This document shows positions 22,461 through 30,528 of a stretch of DNA of 30,528 nucleotides, piece after piece. The notes beneath the pieces were generated by a model that saw only the letters and a list, made by a program, of their open reading frames with translations, was not told the DNA's origin and did not search any database. The position numbers and the translations under genes are program-made. Positions within the stretch are counted from its first letter, which is position 1, and every line of letters begins with the position of its first letter. This DNA is from Crickella sp963642455 (GTDB taxonomy: Bacteria; Bacillota; Clostridia; Peptostreptococcales; Anaerovoracaceae), in NCBI GenBank assembly GCA_963642455.1, contig CAVIGM010000014.1:1-30528 (forward strand), read 5' to 3'.

Positions 22461-25400
22461 ATGATTACATTACATTTAATGCGCGAGAGCATAGACAAAG
22501 AGAAGTATCTTTATGACAGGGCAAAGGCTCAGCTTAATGCCGGCGGCGAGGTTCTTGTAATAGTTCCTAACCAGTATACTCTGGTCGCCGAAAAGCAGGC
22601 GCTTAAGTATCTTGAGACGGAGTGCCTTTTCGATGTCGAAATATTGAGCATGAATAGGCTCGGGCTGAGGCTGCTGACAGAGCAGGGGCTCGAGGGTATT
22701 CCTGTGCTTTCTAAATACGGAAGGTTCATGCTTCTGACCAAGCTCATATACGAGCACCGAGACGAGCTTAGAATTTTCTCGAAATCCGTCGGAAAGATTA
22801 GCTTCACAACGATGCTTAATGATTTCATCTCGGATTTCAAGCAGCAGAATTGCAACCTTGATGAGCTCGAGGGCATGCTCGATGATGAGGCGACTAACAG
22901 CCTTCTTGCCGACAAGATTAGAGAGCTTCTTGGAATTATCCGCGATTATGAGAATGCAATATCCGGCAAATACACGGATTCAGAGGACTATATTGCGACC
23001 TATATCGACGCAATTAAGAAGTCCGATTATGTCAAGGGCAAGCACATTTGGATATATGGCTATGACAGCATCACGCCTAAGTTCACATCGGCTCTTGCAG
23101 AGCTTGCCTGCCAGGCTTCCTCGCTTGATATGATAGTAAACGAGAGCGATTATAATCTGCATGAACTGCTTATCTCCAAGGTGCAAAAAGCGGCGTCTGC
23201 CGTAGGTACAGATTGCGAGATCGCGAGGGGCGAAAAGGGTGAAAGGAACGAAAGGGGCGAAGCTTCCAGAAGGCCTGAAATTTCCGAAACACCTGGAATT
23301 TCCGAAACGCCTGCTAAGGAACTTCCTGTAGCTGAGCGCTCCGAGACTATCAGGAGAATAGAAAAAGGCCTTTTCAAAGATAATCTGACAGAAGAGGAGA
23401 AGGCGTCGAATGCGTCCTTTGAGCCAGAGGGCCTTACGCTCGTGCAGTGCGCTAATCAGTATTATGAAGCGGAATCTGCAGCCTCATATATTCACCATCT
23501 TGTTAGAGACAAGGGGTACAGATATAAGGATATCGTCGTAATTGCAAATGACGAGAACCACATGCAGCCTATTATCAAGCGCGTCTTTGCCGAATACGGA
23601 CTTGATGTTTTTCTTGACTCAAGCAGAAGAATCACTGATTCAATCGGCCCATCTTGCATAGTTAATATGCTTGCAAGCGTCAGATACGACTTCCATACTG
23701 ACAGGATAATGGCAATGCTGAAGACCGGCCTTGCAGGCTTCGACAAGGAAGAGATTGAAGAGCTTGAGAATTATACAAGAGATTACGGTATCAAGTTCGG
23801 CATGTGGGCTAAGGAATTTAAGTATTATAGTGACGAAGAAGCTCTGAAGCATCTTAACGAGCTTAGAGCAAGGGCTATCGAGCCTCTGCTTGAATTGTCG
23901 AATATTGTCGAGGCCTCCGAGACGGTGTCGACTTTTGTCGAGAAATATCGAGAATATCTCGAAGCGAAGTGGAATCTGTCCGAGCAAATCGAGAACCTTG
24001 CTCTTGAGCAGGAGAAGGCGGGGCTAAATGAAGAGGCTCAAAGAACGAGAACGAGCCTTGATGAGGCGCTTAAGCTTCTCGACCAGATGAAGGAAATTAT
24101 GGGAGATTATTCGATGCAAATCGTAGAATTTCTCGACATATATCTTGCTGGCCTTATGGATGTTGAGGTCGGTGTCATTCCTCCGTCGCTTGACGGCCTG
24201 ACAATGGGCACGATGATAAGAACAAGACCTCACGAGGCGAGGGCCGTTGTCGTGCTTGGCGCAAACGAGGGCATCATGCCGCTTCAACCATCGTCAGAGG
24301 GACTTTTCTCTGTTGATGAGAAGGCTTATTTCCGAGAGAAGAATTTCGCGCTTGGAGAACTTGACGATATTAAGATGCTCGAGGAGAACCTCGCGATGTA
24401 TCGAATGCTCTCGCATCCTAAGGATGAGCTTTATATAAGCTATGCGATGGCGGACGCACAAGGGAATGAGATGACAGCATCTCCGATTATAGATTCGCTG
24501 CAGAATCTTTTCCCAAGGCTTGAAGCGCACAAGGATATGATAAGTGAAGGCTGGAGCATGGCTCTTGTAAATGACAGATATGAGACGCTAAGGCATCTTG
24601 TTAATCATATCAAGGATAGGAAAACCTCGCCTAAGGGCGATTCGCTGACGCAGGCTCTTCTGCATTGGTACGACGCGAACGAGAATCAAGAGCTCGAGAC
24701 GATGCTTAGACTTCTGCAGGACGAGAACAGAATGCCTAAGCTTGATAAGGCGCTCGCAAAGGCCCTTTATGCCAAGAAGGATAGGGGCTATGTTATGACA
24801 GCCTCCAAGCTTGATCAGTACAATGCCTGTCCTTTCAAATTCTTCGTTCAGGCGGGGCTAAGACCAAGAGAGGAGAGGGCTTTCAGAAGTGACCCTCGCT
24901 CGATAGGAGATATTTATCACGAATGTCTGCAGGAAATCGCAGAGGAAATTAAGCNNNNNNNNNNNNNNNNNNNNNNNNNNNNNNNNNNNNNNNNNNNNNN
25001 NNNNNNNNNNNNNNNNNNNNNNNNNNNNNNNNNNNNNNNNNNNNNNNCAAATGGCGCTGCGGTTGACGCTGTGGCCGACGCTACAACCGAGGCGGGCAAG
25101 ACCTCGCCTGAGTGCGACGCAACGAGCGGCGGCTTCGACGATAGCCGAATCGAAGAGATAGTAAATAAGAAGCTTGACGAGCTTGCACTCTCATACAACG
25201 AAGGACTTTTCATTTCTTCGGAAAGCGAGAAATACAGATTAGAAAGAATCAAGGAGATATGCCTTGCCGCCGCAAAGGCACTTGTCGCACAACTTAGAAG
25301 CGGAAGCGTCACAGATATTTTCCTTGAAGAAGAATTCGGAGAAGGCGGATACTTCAGCCCAATAGAGCTTGATGTTGACGGCGAGAAAGTTCGAATCGAG

Positions 25401-25982
25401 GGGCGAATCGACAGAGCTGACATCCTTGACAAGGACAAGGTTAGAATCGTTGACTACAAGACTGGCGACGATAAGCTCGACTTTTACAAGATGAGACAGG
25501 GCTACAAAATGCAGCTTATGATTTACCTTATGTCTACGATGGACAGGTACGAGCCTGCGGGCCTTTTCTATTTCAATATAAGCGAGGCAGAAGAAGGCCT
25601 CAACAGCAAGAGTCTCAAGGCGGAAGAGAAGATTAAGAATGCGGGCCCTGAGGAAAGCTTCAAGCTCAAGGGTGCGTATATCGACGAGCCGGGTTATCTT
25701 GAGATGATGCCTAAGGAAGTGATTGGCGGACAGCTTGCAAGGAGCAAAATATCCAAGGCGGACTTTATGGCCAACAAGGACGCAATAGCAGATAAGCTCG
25801 AGGAACTTGGAGCAGATATTGTCGGCGGAGACATCAGCATTAGCCCACGCAAAATTTCAAATCAGCGCATGGCCTGCACCTTCTGCGACTTCAGGGCGAT
25901 TTGCAGATACGATGCAAACAATAATGGCAACCGCGCAAGGCTGATAAAAGGAGAGCCAAGAGCCTCAAAAAGCGACGAATAA
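22461..25982 (+). CDS. addB: AddB-type helicase-nuclease subunit (interrupted by an assembly gap)
   Basis: The protein has about 1,173 residues including 93 N at 24955-25047, typical of AddB, which with AddA processes double-strand breaks for recombination. The N-terminus aligns with AddB (GEVLVIVPNQYTLVAEKQAL). The middle has RAVVVLGANEGIMP. The C-terminus has a PD-(D/E)XK nuclease core (GRIDRADILDK and VDYKTG, Asp998/Lys1000) and an iron-sulfur cluster set: Cys790 in YNACPFKFF, then Cys1139, Cys1142 and Cys1148 (CxxCx5C). The Walker A found near the start of other AddB proteins is not visible: that stretch reads LMRESIDKEKY. A low-complexity insert with EISETPGISETP lies near residues 255-290. 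No Shine-Dalgarno precedes the ATG. addA does not follow. Confidence 0.88.
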   Translation: MITLHLMRESIDKEKYLYDRAKAQLNAGGEVLVIVPNQYTLVAEKQALKYLETECLFDVEILSMNRLGLRLLTEQGLEGIPVLSKYGRFMLLTKLIYEHRDELRIFSKSVGKISFTTMLNDFISDFKQQNCNLDELEGMLDDEATNSLLADKIRELLGIIRDYENAISGKYTDSEDYIATYIDAIKKSDYVKGKHIWIYGYDSITPKFTSALAELACQASSLDMIVNESDYNLHELLISKVQKAASAVGTDCEIARGEKGERNERGEASRRPEISETPGISETPAKELPVAERSETIRRIEKGLFKDNLTEEEKASNASFEPEGLTLVQCANQYYEAESAASYIHHLVRDKGYRYKDIVVIANDENHMQPIIKRVFAEYGLDVFLDSSRRITDSIGPSCIVNMLASVRYDFHTDRIMAMLKTGLAGFDKEEIEELENYTRDYGIKFGMWAKEFKYYSDEEALKHLNELRARAIEPLLELSNIVEASETVSTFVEKYREYLEAKWNLSEQIENLALEQEKAGLNEEAQRTRTSLDEALKLLDQMKEIMGDYSMQIVEFLDIYLAGLMDVEVGVIPPSLDGLTMGTMIRTRPHEARAVVVLGANEGIMPLQPSSEGLFSVDEKAYFREKNFALGELDDIKMLEENLAMYRMLSHPKDELYISYAMADAQGNEMTASPIIDSLQNLFPRLEAHKDMISEGWSMALVNDRYETLRHLVNHIKDRKTSPKGDSLTQALLHWYDANENQELETMLRLLQDENRMPKLDKALAKALYAKKDRGYVMTASKLDQYNACPFKFFVQAGLRPREERAFRSDPRSIGDIYHECLQEIAEEIKXXXXXXXXXXXXXXXXXXXXXXXXXXXXXXXXNGAAVDAVADATTEAGKTSPECDATSGGFDDSRIEEIVNKKLDELALSYNEGLFISSESEKYRLERIKEICLAAAKALVAQLRSGSVTDIFLEEEFGEGGYFSPIELDVDGEKVRIEGRIDRADILDKDKVRIVDYKTGDDKLDFYKMRQGYKMQLMIYLMSTMDRYEPAGLFYFNISEAEEGLNSKSLKAEEKIKNAGPEESFKLKGAYIDEPGYLEMMPKEVIGGQLARSKISKADFMANKDAIADKLEELGADIVGGDISISPRKISNQRMACTFCDFRAICRYDANNNGNRARLIKGEPRASKSDE
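24955..25047. other. Assembly gap of 93 N inside addB
   Basis: The run of N keeps the reading frame as given. Sequence just after it encodes a low-complexity Ala/Asp/Thr-rich stretch, so unresolved repeats are a likely cause. The true length may differ. Confidence 0.97.
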
Positions 25983-26040
25983 AGACGAACAAGAACGAAC
26001 AAGAACGAATAACAACGAATAAGAACGAACAATAACGAAT
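25971..26040. repeat. 10-bp tandem repeats across the addB stop codon
   Basis: Seven successive 10-bp units with consensus AAGAACGAAY run from the last codons of addB (the stop TAA is in the array) into the spacer. The array degenerates into AAAGAATAAAGAATA-type words up to about 26080. Confidence 0.85.
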
Positions 26041-26097
26041 AAAGAGTAAAAAAGAATAAAGAATAAAGAACAAATAAAGAATACAACGGGGATATAA

Positions 26098-26943
26098 ATG
26101 GGAATTCGTGTAAGGTCAATCGGGAGCAGCAGCTCGGGCAATTCATATTTAATACAGAGCAAAGACACGAATATTCTTCTCGATCTTGGTCTTAGCGCCA
26201 AGAAGATCAAAACCTCTCTATCGGAGCTCGGCGTCGAAAGGGACAGCATCGAAGCCGCTCTCATAACGCACGAGCATATCGACCATGTCAGAAGCGTTCG
26301 ACAAATTTCGAAGGATTTCGACAAGATACGCTTCTTTGCAAGCAGAGGAACCGTAGAGAACACCGACAAATTCAATCAAGTGGAGGCTTCGAGGCTTACA
26401 TATATCAAGGCGGGCGACAGCTTCGAGATAGGAGACATATCGGTCAGAGCCTTTGCCCTTAGCCACGATGCAGCTGAGCCCATCGGCTTCTCTTTTCAAA
26501 GCGACGGGGACTATCTTGCGGTAATCACCGACACCGGAATTGTCACGGCGGAGATTTTCGAGGAGATGAAGAGGGCTAACAAGCTCGTTTTCGAGTCCAA
26601 CCACGAGAAGAATATCCTTCTAATGGGCCCATATCCATATAATGTCAAGCTCAGAATCTTATCGGATGAGGGGCATCTGTCAAATGTTACGGCAGGCGAG
26701 GTGCTCGCCGAGGTGCTCAAGACAAAAGGAAAAAAAGAAGCCGAGGACCGAGACGCGAGCGGGGCAAGTGACAAGGACGCGGGCCGTCTCAAAATTATGC
26801 TGGCGCATCTTAGCGACACTAACAACACCCCGTACCAGGCGCGAGTCACCATTTGCGATATTTTGCAAGAGGCTGGCTACGAGGCGGAGAGAGACTACGA
26901 CCTGATAGTGGCGGCGAAGGAGGGAATAACTGAGTTAATATGA
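26098..26943 (+). CDS. WalJ/YycJ-like metallo-beta-lactamase fold hydrolase
   Basis: The protein has 281 residues. The start IRVRSIGSSSSGNSYLI, the metal motif HEHIDH (residues 58-63), LSHDAAEPIGFSF, ESNHEKNILLMGPYPYN and LAHLSDTNNTPYQAR match the YycJ/WalJ family of MBL-fold proteins. B. subtilis YycJ has been linked to nuclease and DNA-repair roles, and the gene is often found near rlmH, as here. An Asp/Lys-rich insertion of about 20 residues (GKKEAEDRDASGASDKDAG) interrupts the C-terminal part. The ATG is preceded by GGGG at 26088-26091. The last four bases overlap rlmH (ATGA), so the two are translationally coupled. Confidence 0.88.
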   Translation: MGIRVRSIGSSSSGNSYLIQSKDTNILLDLGLSAKKIKTSLSELGVERDSIEAALITHEHIDHVRSVRQISKDFDKIRFFASRGTVENTDKFNQVEASRLTYIKAGDSFEIGDISVRAFALSHDAAEPIGFSFQSDGDYLAVITDTGIVTAEIFEEMKRANKLVFESNHEKNILLMGPYPYNVKLRILSDEGHLSNVTAGEVLAEVLKTKGKKEAEDRDASGASDKDAGRLKIMLAHLSDTNNTPYQARVTICDILQEAGYEAERDYDLIVAAKEGITELI

Positions 26944-27416
26944 ACATCAGAGTGATTTGCGTCGGCAAGCTTAAGGAGAGATTCTGGCAGGAGGCCTGCG
27001 CGGAATACCTCAAAAGAATAACTGGTTTTGCACGCATAGAAATAGTAGAATTAAAGGAAGTCAAATTGCCTAAGAATGCGAGCCAATCTGACGAGCAGGC
27101 GGTGATAGAGAAGGAATCACAGAGCATTCTTGAGAAAATCCAAGACCGCGACTATGTTATCGCTATGGACCTTGCGGGCAAGCAGCAGACTTCGGTCGAA
27201 TTCGCGAAGAGCCTCGAAGCTATTAGCCTCGAATGGCAGACGATAGATTTCGTAATCGGCGGAAGCCTCGGCCTATCGGACAGCGTGCGGCGTCGTGCGA
27301 ACAAGTGCATGTCTTTCTCCGAGATGACTTTTCCACACCAATTATTCAGAGTAATGCTGCTCGAGCAGATTTACAGAGCCTTCAAGATACTAAATAACGA
27401 GACTTATCATAAGTAA
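26940..27416 (+). CDS. rlmH: 23S rRNA (pseudouridine1915-N3)-methyltransferase RlmH
   Basis: The protein has 158 residues, the standard RlmH length. This SPOUT enzyme methylates pseudouridine 1915 in helix 69 of 23S rRNA, on the assembled ribosome, using SAM. Visible family parts are VICVGKLKERFWQEACAEYL at the N-terminus, FVIGGSLGLSD (the SPOUT knot SAM site), MTFPHQLFRVMLLEQIYRAF and the conserved C-terminal YHK. Its ATG overlaps the upstream stop as ATGA. No terminator is visible in the 109-nt spacer that follows. Confidence 0.97.
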   Translation: MNIRVICVGKLKERFWQEACAEYLKRITGFARIEIVELKEVKLPKNASQSDEQAVIEKESQSILEKIQDRDYVIAMDLAGKQQTSVEFAKSLEAISLEWQTIDFVIGGSLGLSDSVRRRANKCMSFSEMTFPHQLFRVMLLEQIYRAFKILNNETYHK

Positions 27417-27450
27417 TTAAGAAATCAAGAAGCCGAGCAATTAAATAATC

Positions 27451-27493
27451 GAGTATTCAAGCAATTAAGCAATTTAATACTCAAGTATTCAAG
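27451..27493. repeat. Imperfect repeats in the rlmH downstream spacer
   Basis: GTATTCAAG occurs at 27453-27461 and 27485-27493. GAGTATT (27451-27457) and AATACTC (27476-27482) are inverted. CAATTAA-type words fill the rest. It has no T-run and is not an evident terminator. Confidence 0.5.
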
Positions 27494-27525
27494 TAATCAA
27501 TTATCACAAATAGGGAAACCGACAG

Positions 27526-29691
27526 ATGGACAAGAAAAACGCAAAAGCAAGAACAACAGGATGGCTGCTTACCAACGGAATGGTTCTGGTAATAGTGGCC
27601 TTTGCGCTGACCGCCGTTGCCATAAGTGCATTGGTGGGAGGTTTTCTTGCGGGCAAGCCACCTACGAGTGAGCATGATGCGAAGCTGCCTGTTTACAAGT
27701 CGGAGAGCGTAACTGTCGAGACTAAGCCTAACGGCGAGGCAAAGAGCGTCAAGGATACCGTATATATTACGAATAACCCTGAGGACGAGACTCTCGTCGA
27801 CAAGAGCATACTCAGAGGCGTTTATAACAAGAAGCAGAAGGCGAACGAACCTAAGAAAACCGAAGACGGAGATCTCAAGTGGAAAACCGGCGGAAATGAC
27901 GTTTCCTATGTCGGAAGGGCAAAGACCGAGGATCTTCCGATTACCATGACGATTTCCTATTACTTAAATGGAGAGCCAATAGATGCTGCCGATACCATCG
28001 GAAAGAGCGGAGTGCTGAGAATTGATGTCGAATATCACAATAATATCAAGGCTACGCTCGACGACGGCAAGGAAATTGTCGTGCCTTATATTGCGGCAAC
28101 ATCTGTTCTGAACGGACAGGATTATTCGGATGTTGTCGTTTCGACAGGCAGAAGCGTTGCTATCAGCGGACAGGGATTCTCCGTCGGTGTCAACCTGCCG
28201 GGATTCAAAGATCTTTCCGGGTCGTCACTTTTTGGCATTGCCGGAAACAAAGTATCCTTTACGGGAAAGGCAAAGAATTTCCAGGGTGCAAAAATCTATT
28301 CGATGGTCACAAGCGAATTGATTGGCAAGATTAATCCGCAAATGATCGCGAAATACAACATAGATAAGCAATTCCTCCAGGCCGACAACAAGATCAATAA
28401 GGGCATGTCGATGATAAATAAATTCCTGCCTTACCTTGATGATATAGGCAAGAAAGTAGCAACGATAATGCAGCAGAGCAGCAAGGCGCGCGAGACAAGC
28501 AGTGCCATTGCCGAGAAGCTTATCAAATATATAAATAATCTGAAGGGCAAACACCTCGTGCTTGATGGTGTGTATGAGACCAATAGCGGCATACTCGGCA
28601 ATTTGGTTAAGGAACTCACAGGTGATACCAGCGGCACNNNNNNNNNNNNNNNNNNNNNNNNNNNNNNNNNNNNNNNNNNNNNNNNNNNNNNNNNNNNNNN
28701 NNNNNNNNNNNNNNNNNNNNNNNNNNNNNNNNNNNNNNNNNNNNNNNNNNNNNNNNNNNNNNNNNNNNNNNNNNNNNNNNAAACAGTAGAGACTCTTGAG
28801 AAAGAGAAAAACGAAGCCGAGGCAGCAAAGGAAGCGGCTGAAGCAGCGGGCGAGACGGACAAGACGCAGCAATATGAAGAGCAAATTGCGGGTCTTGATG
28901 GAAGAATAGATTCTCTTATCGGTGAGATTAAGGAAATGGATCCGGATTCTGAATATCTGCCAGATGATGAGCGCGTTACTGATGCAAAGGGCCTGATCGA
29001 CAAGCAGGCCGAGGCGAAGAAGAAGATTGAGGATGTTAAGAACATCTATACCGATCCTACATACGTCGAGCAGTATTTCATAGGCAGGGAAGCTGAGCTT
29101 AAGAGCATAATCGATTCTACAACGACAAGCAAGAAGGATCTTGAGAAGGCGAAGAAGGAATTGGAGCAGCTTAACGACTTCAAGGCACTCTGCACAGATA
29201 AAGACGGCAATTTGATGGCGCTTCAGCAGCTTGATAAGAAGGGTGTCAAATCGTCGGAACTTGCAAGCTATCTTCTCGACCGGGCGCTTGACGAGAAAAC
29301 AAAGAGTTCTCTGATTTCCAGAATCAGAAACATAGATAAGAAGGTCGGCAAGGTGGATGCGGCCGTTCAGAAATACGGAAGTATGGTTCCTGGCTACATC
29401 AAGAAGATTGAGAATATTAAGAAGAAGATAGACAGTTCATACGCGCTGTATAAGAAATTCCGCAAGAAATACAATGATGAATTCAAGGGAACTCTTACGG
29501 CAATGCAGCAGACACTTGAAGCCTACCAGAAGGTTAAGAATTTCTCGGGCTTGAGTGATGGCTGGAAGGGCGAAACAACTTACATCTTCAAGTCGTCGAC
29601 AACCAGCGGCTCGTATGTGATGAAGGAGCTTGAAGAGGGAGGAAAGCAATACGGCAGCACTCTGAAGAAGGAAATCACAGGGGAAGAATAA
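27526..29691 (+). CDS. Membrane-anchored extracellular coiled-coil protein, YhgE/Pip-like build
   Basis: The protein has about 721 residues including 143 N at 28638-28780. One hydrophobic segment (about residues 12-42) with positive charges before it predicts an N-terminal anchor or uncleaved signal. Then comes an exterior domain with TISYYLNGEPIDAAD and GKSGVLRIDVEYHNN, a pattern I recognise from large clostridial membrane proteins resembling the YhgE/Pip group. The second half is rich in Lys, Glu and Ala with heptad-like spacing (ETLEKEKNEAEAAKEAAEAA, KKDLEKAKKELEQL), so coiled coil. No C-terminal membrane helices are present, unlike longer YhgE proteins. AGGG near 27511 precedes the ATG. 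The DUF975 gene starts directly at its stop. Confidence 0.7.
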   Translation: MDKKNAKARTTGWLLTNGMVLVIVAFALTAVAISALVGGFLAGKPPTSEHDAKLPVYKSESVTVETKPNGEAKSVKDTVYITNNPEDETLVDKSILRGVYNKKQKANEPKKTEDGDLKWKTGGNDVSYVGRAKTEDLPITMTISYYLNGEPIDAADTIGKSGVLRIDVEYHNNIKATLDDGKEIVVPYIAATSVLNGQDYSDVVVSTGRSVAISGQGFSVGVNLPGFKDLSGSSLFGIAGNKVSFTGKAKNFQGAKIYSMVTSELIGKINPQMIAKYNIDKQFLQADNKINKGMSMINKFLPYLDDIGKKVATIMQQSSKARETSSAIAEKLIKYINNLKGKHLVLDGVYETNSGILGNLVKELTGDTSGXXXXXXXXXXXXXXXXXXXXXXXXXXXXXXXXXXXXXXXXXXXXXXXXXTVETLEKEKNEAEAAKEAAEAAGETDKTQQYEEQIAGLDGRIDSLIGEIKEMDPDSEYLPDDERVTDAKGLIDKQAEAKKKIEDVKNIYTDPTYVEQYFIGREAELKSIIDSTTTSKKDLEKAKKELEQLNDFKALCTDKDGNLMALQQLDKKGVKSSELASYLLDRALDEKTKSSLISRIRNIDKKVGKVDAAVQKYGSMVPGYIKKIENIKKKIDSSYALYKKFRKKYNDEFKGTLTAMQQTLEAYQKVKNFSGLSDGWKGETTYIFKSSTTSGSYVMKELEEGGKQYGSTLKKEITGEE
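28638..28780. other. Assembly gap of 143 N inside the coiled-coil gene
   Basis: The reading frame continues on both sides with the stated length. Sequence just after the gap is Ala/Glu/Lys-rich and repetitive, which suggests an unresolved repeat. The real length is unknown. Confidence 0.97.
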
Positions 29692-30483
29692 ATGGTTAAA
29701 AAGCTTCAAAAGAACAAATTTTATAAGAAAACAGCGAAAGCCAATCTCAGCAAACAGAGCTCGGATCTGATGTTAGTAGGCATTGGCTCGATGCTTGCCG
29801 CGGTCTTTCTCGGCGTGACGACGGCATCGATTGCTTCTTTTTTCATCGCGGGAGCCATCGAATACGGAGTATATAAGGTTTTCTATCTGAACTCCATCGG
29901 CGAGAAAATAATGCCTGTTCAGGCCCTGCATGGCTTCAAGGATAAGTACGGCGAGAGCTTTGTTGCTGGCTTTGTTACGGAAATCCTAAAGGCTGTGCCT
30001 AAGTGGCTCAGAATTCTCACCATACTCTCGAGCCTTTTCTCAATCCTGACTTTCCTGGACATTGCCGATTTCGGGCAAAGTGACAAATACATCAACATCG
30101 GACAGGGACTCAGTGTAGTCACTGTACTTGTAAGCCTTTTTGCATACATCGTGCTTCTGCAGTATGCGATGGCTCAGTACGTTCTCATGAGAGAGAAGGA
30201 TACGCAGGCCCTGCACGCGCTTCGCAAAAGTCGTATGATGATGGCCGGATATGTGTTCAAATATTTCGCGCTGAGGCTCTCCTTCATCGGATGGGCGTTG
30301 CTTGCATCTCTGACTCTTGGAATTACCAACATCTACTCAAGGGCATATTTCTACGCAAGCGAGGTAGCCTTCTTCAACGATGTCTACGAGGCTTTCAAGC
30401 AGGACGAGAGCGGACAGGAAATTCTGAACACAATGCAGGACGATGAAGAGGATAATACAATAGGAGGAATTTACATTGGCTAA
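29692..30483 (+). CDS. DUF975-family integral membrane protein
   Basis: The protein has 263 residues with about five or six hydrophobic segments, including DLMLVGIGSMLAAVFLGVTT near the start. The DUF975 signature is LRLSFIGWALLASLTLGI followed by a YxxASEVAFFNDVYEAF segment. The function of this family is not established. The ATG directly follows the stop of the coiled-coil gene, so the two are co-translated and may act together at the membrane. The tail is acidic (QDDEEDNTIGG). Its last 8 nt overlap the start of the next gene. Confidence 0.85.
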   Translation: MVKKLQKNKFYKKTAKANLSKQSSDLMLVGIGSMLAAVFLGVTTASIASFFIAGAIEYGVYKVFYLNSIGEKIMPVQALHGFKDKYGESFVAGFVTEILKAVPKWLRILTILSSLFSILTFLDIADFGQSDKYINIGQGLSVVTVLVSLFAYIVLLQYAMAQYVLMREKDTQALHALRKSRMMMAGYVFKYFALRLSFIGWALLASLTLGITNIYSRAYFYASEVAFFNDVYEAFKQDESGQEILNTMQDDEEDNTIGGIYIG

Positions 30484-30528
30484 TAATAAGAAGAATAATA
30501 AGAACGGCGGCGGCGTCAAGGCCGCAAA
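30476..30528 (+). CDS. Start of a further gene, cut by the window end
   Basis: A TTG at 30476 has a perfect AGGAGG (30462-30467) 8 nt upstream and opens a frame running off the window end. The 17 visible residues are Asn/Lys-rich, then Gly-rich (ANNKKNNKNGGGVKAA). The start overlaps the upstream stop by 8 nt, which fits a continuing operon with the coiled-coil and DUF975 genes. Too little remains to name it. Confidence 0.65.
   Translation, partial: MANNKKNNKNGGGVKAA

Overview
The window looks like chromosomal DNA from a low-to-mid GC Gram-positive anaerobe, most likely a member of the Clostridia. The reasons are AGGAG-type ribosome-binding sites, frequent AGA arginine codons, an AddB-type nuclease, a WalJ-type metallo-beta-lactamase protein next to rlmH, a CorC-type protein, secA, a BspA-like repeat protein and a DUF975 membrane protein. 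Species cannot be named from the sequence alone. Two runs of N (24955-25047 and 28638-28780) show that this is a scaffolded draft assembly.

Layout. Positions 1-610 carry no convincing gene but hold an unusual series of palindromes, including four 37-bp units with identical 10-bp arms. Positions 615-9822 (+) form an apparent three-gene unit: a stand-alone E2/CAT-like acyltransferase, an AMP-forming acyl-CoA ligase and a 2,124-residue repeat protein. The giant protein has a BspA-like N-terminus and 21 Ig-like repeats, but no signal peptide or cell-wall anchor. Positions 9855-12891 (+) are a methionine uptake locus: a strong promoter, a 24-codon Met-rich leader ORF, an intrinsic terminator, metN, metI, metQ and a final terminator. 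The leader reads as a candidate ribosome-mediated attenuator in which methionine supply would control its own transporter. Positions 12968-16990 (+) carry a CNNM/CorC protein and secA, closed by a bidirectional terminator.

Positions 17128-22268 (-) carry a CofE-like ligase, a HAD phosphatase, prfB with a textbook +1 programmed frameshift, trkH and a shortened trkA. Two 48-bp hairpin repeats separate trkH from prfB, and seven 11-bp tandem repeats lie in the probable trkA leader. Positions 22461-27416 (+) carry addB without addA, a walJ-like gene and rlmH. Positions 27526-30528 (+) carry a membrane-anchored coiled-coil protein, a DUF975 membrane protein and the first codons of a further gene that runs off the end.

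The most distinctive features are the Met-rich leader upstream of metNIQ, the palindrome array at the left edge, the signal-less giant repeat protein co-transcribed with acyl-activating enzymes, and a reduced Trk potassium system (TrkA without RCK_C domains, TrkH with an Ala in one pore loop). Many spacers in this genome consist of short-period tandem repeats of 10, 11 or 53 bp.
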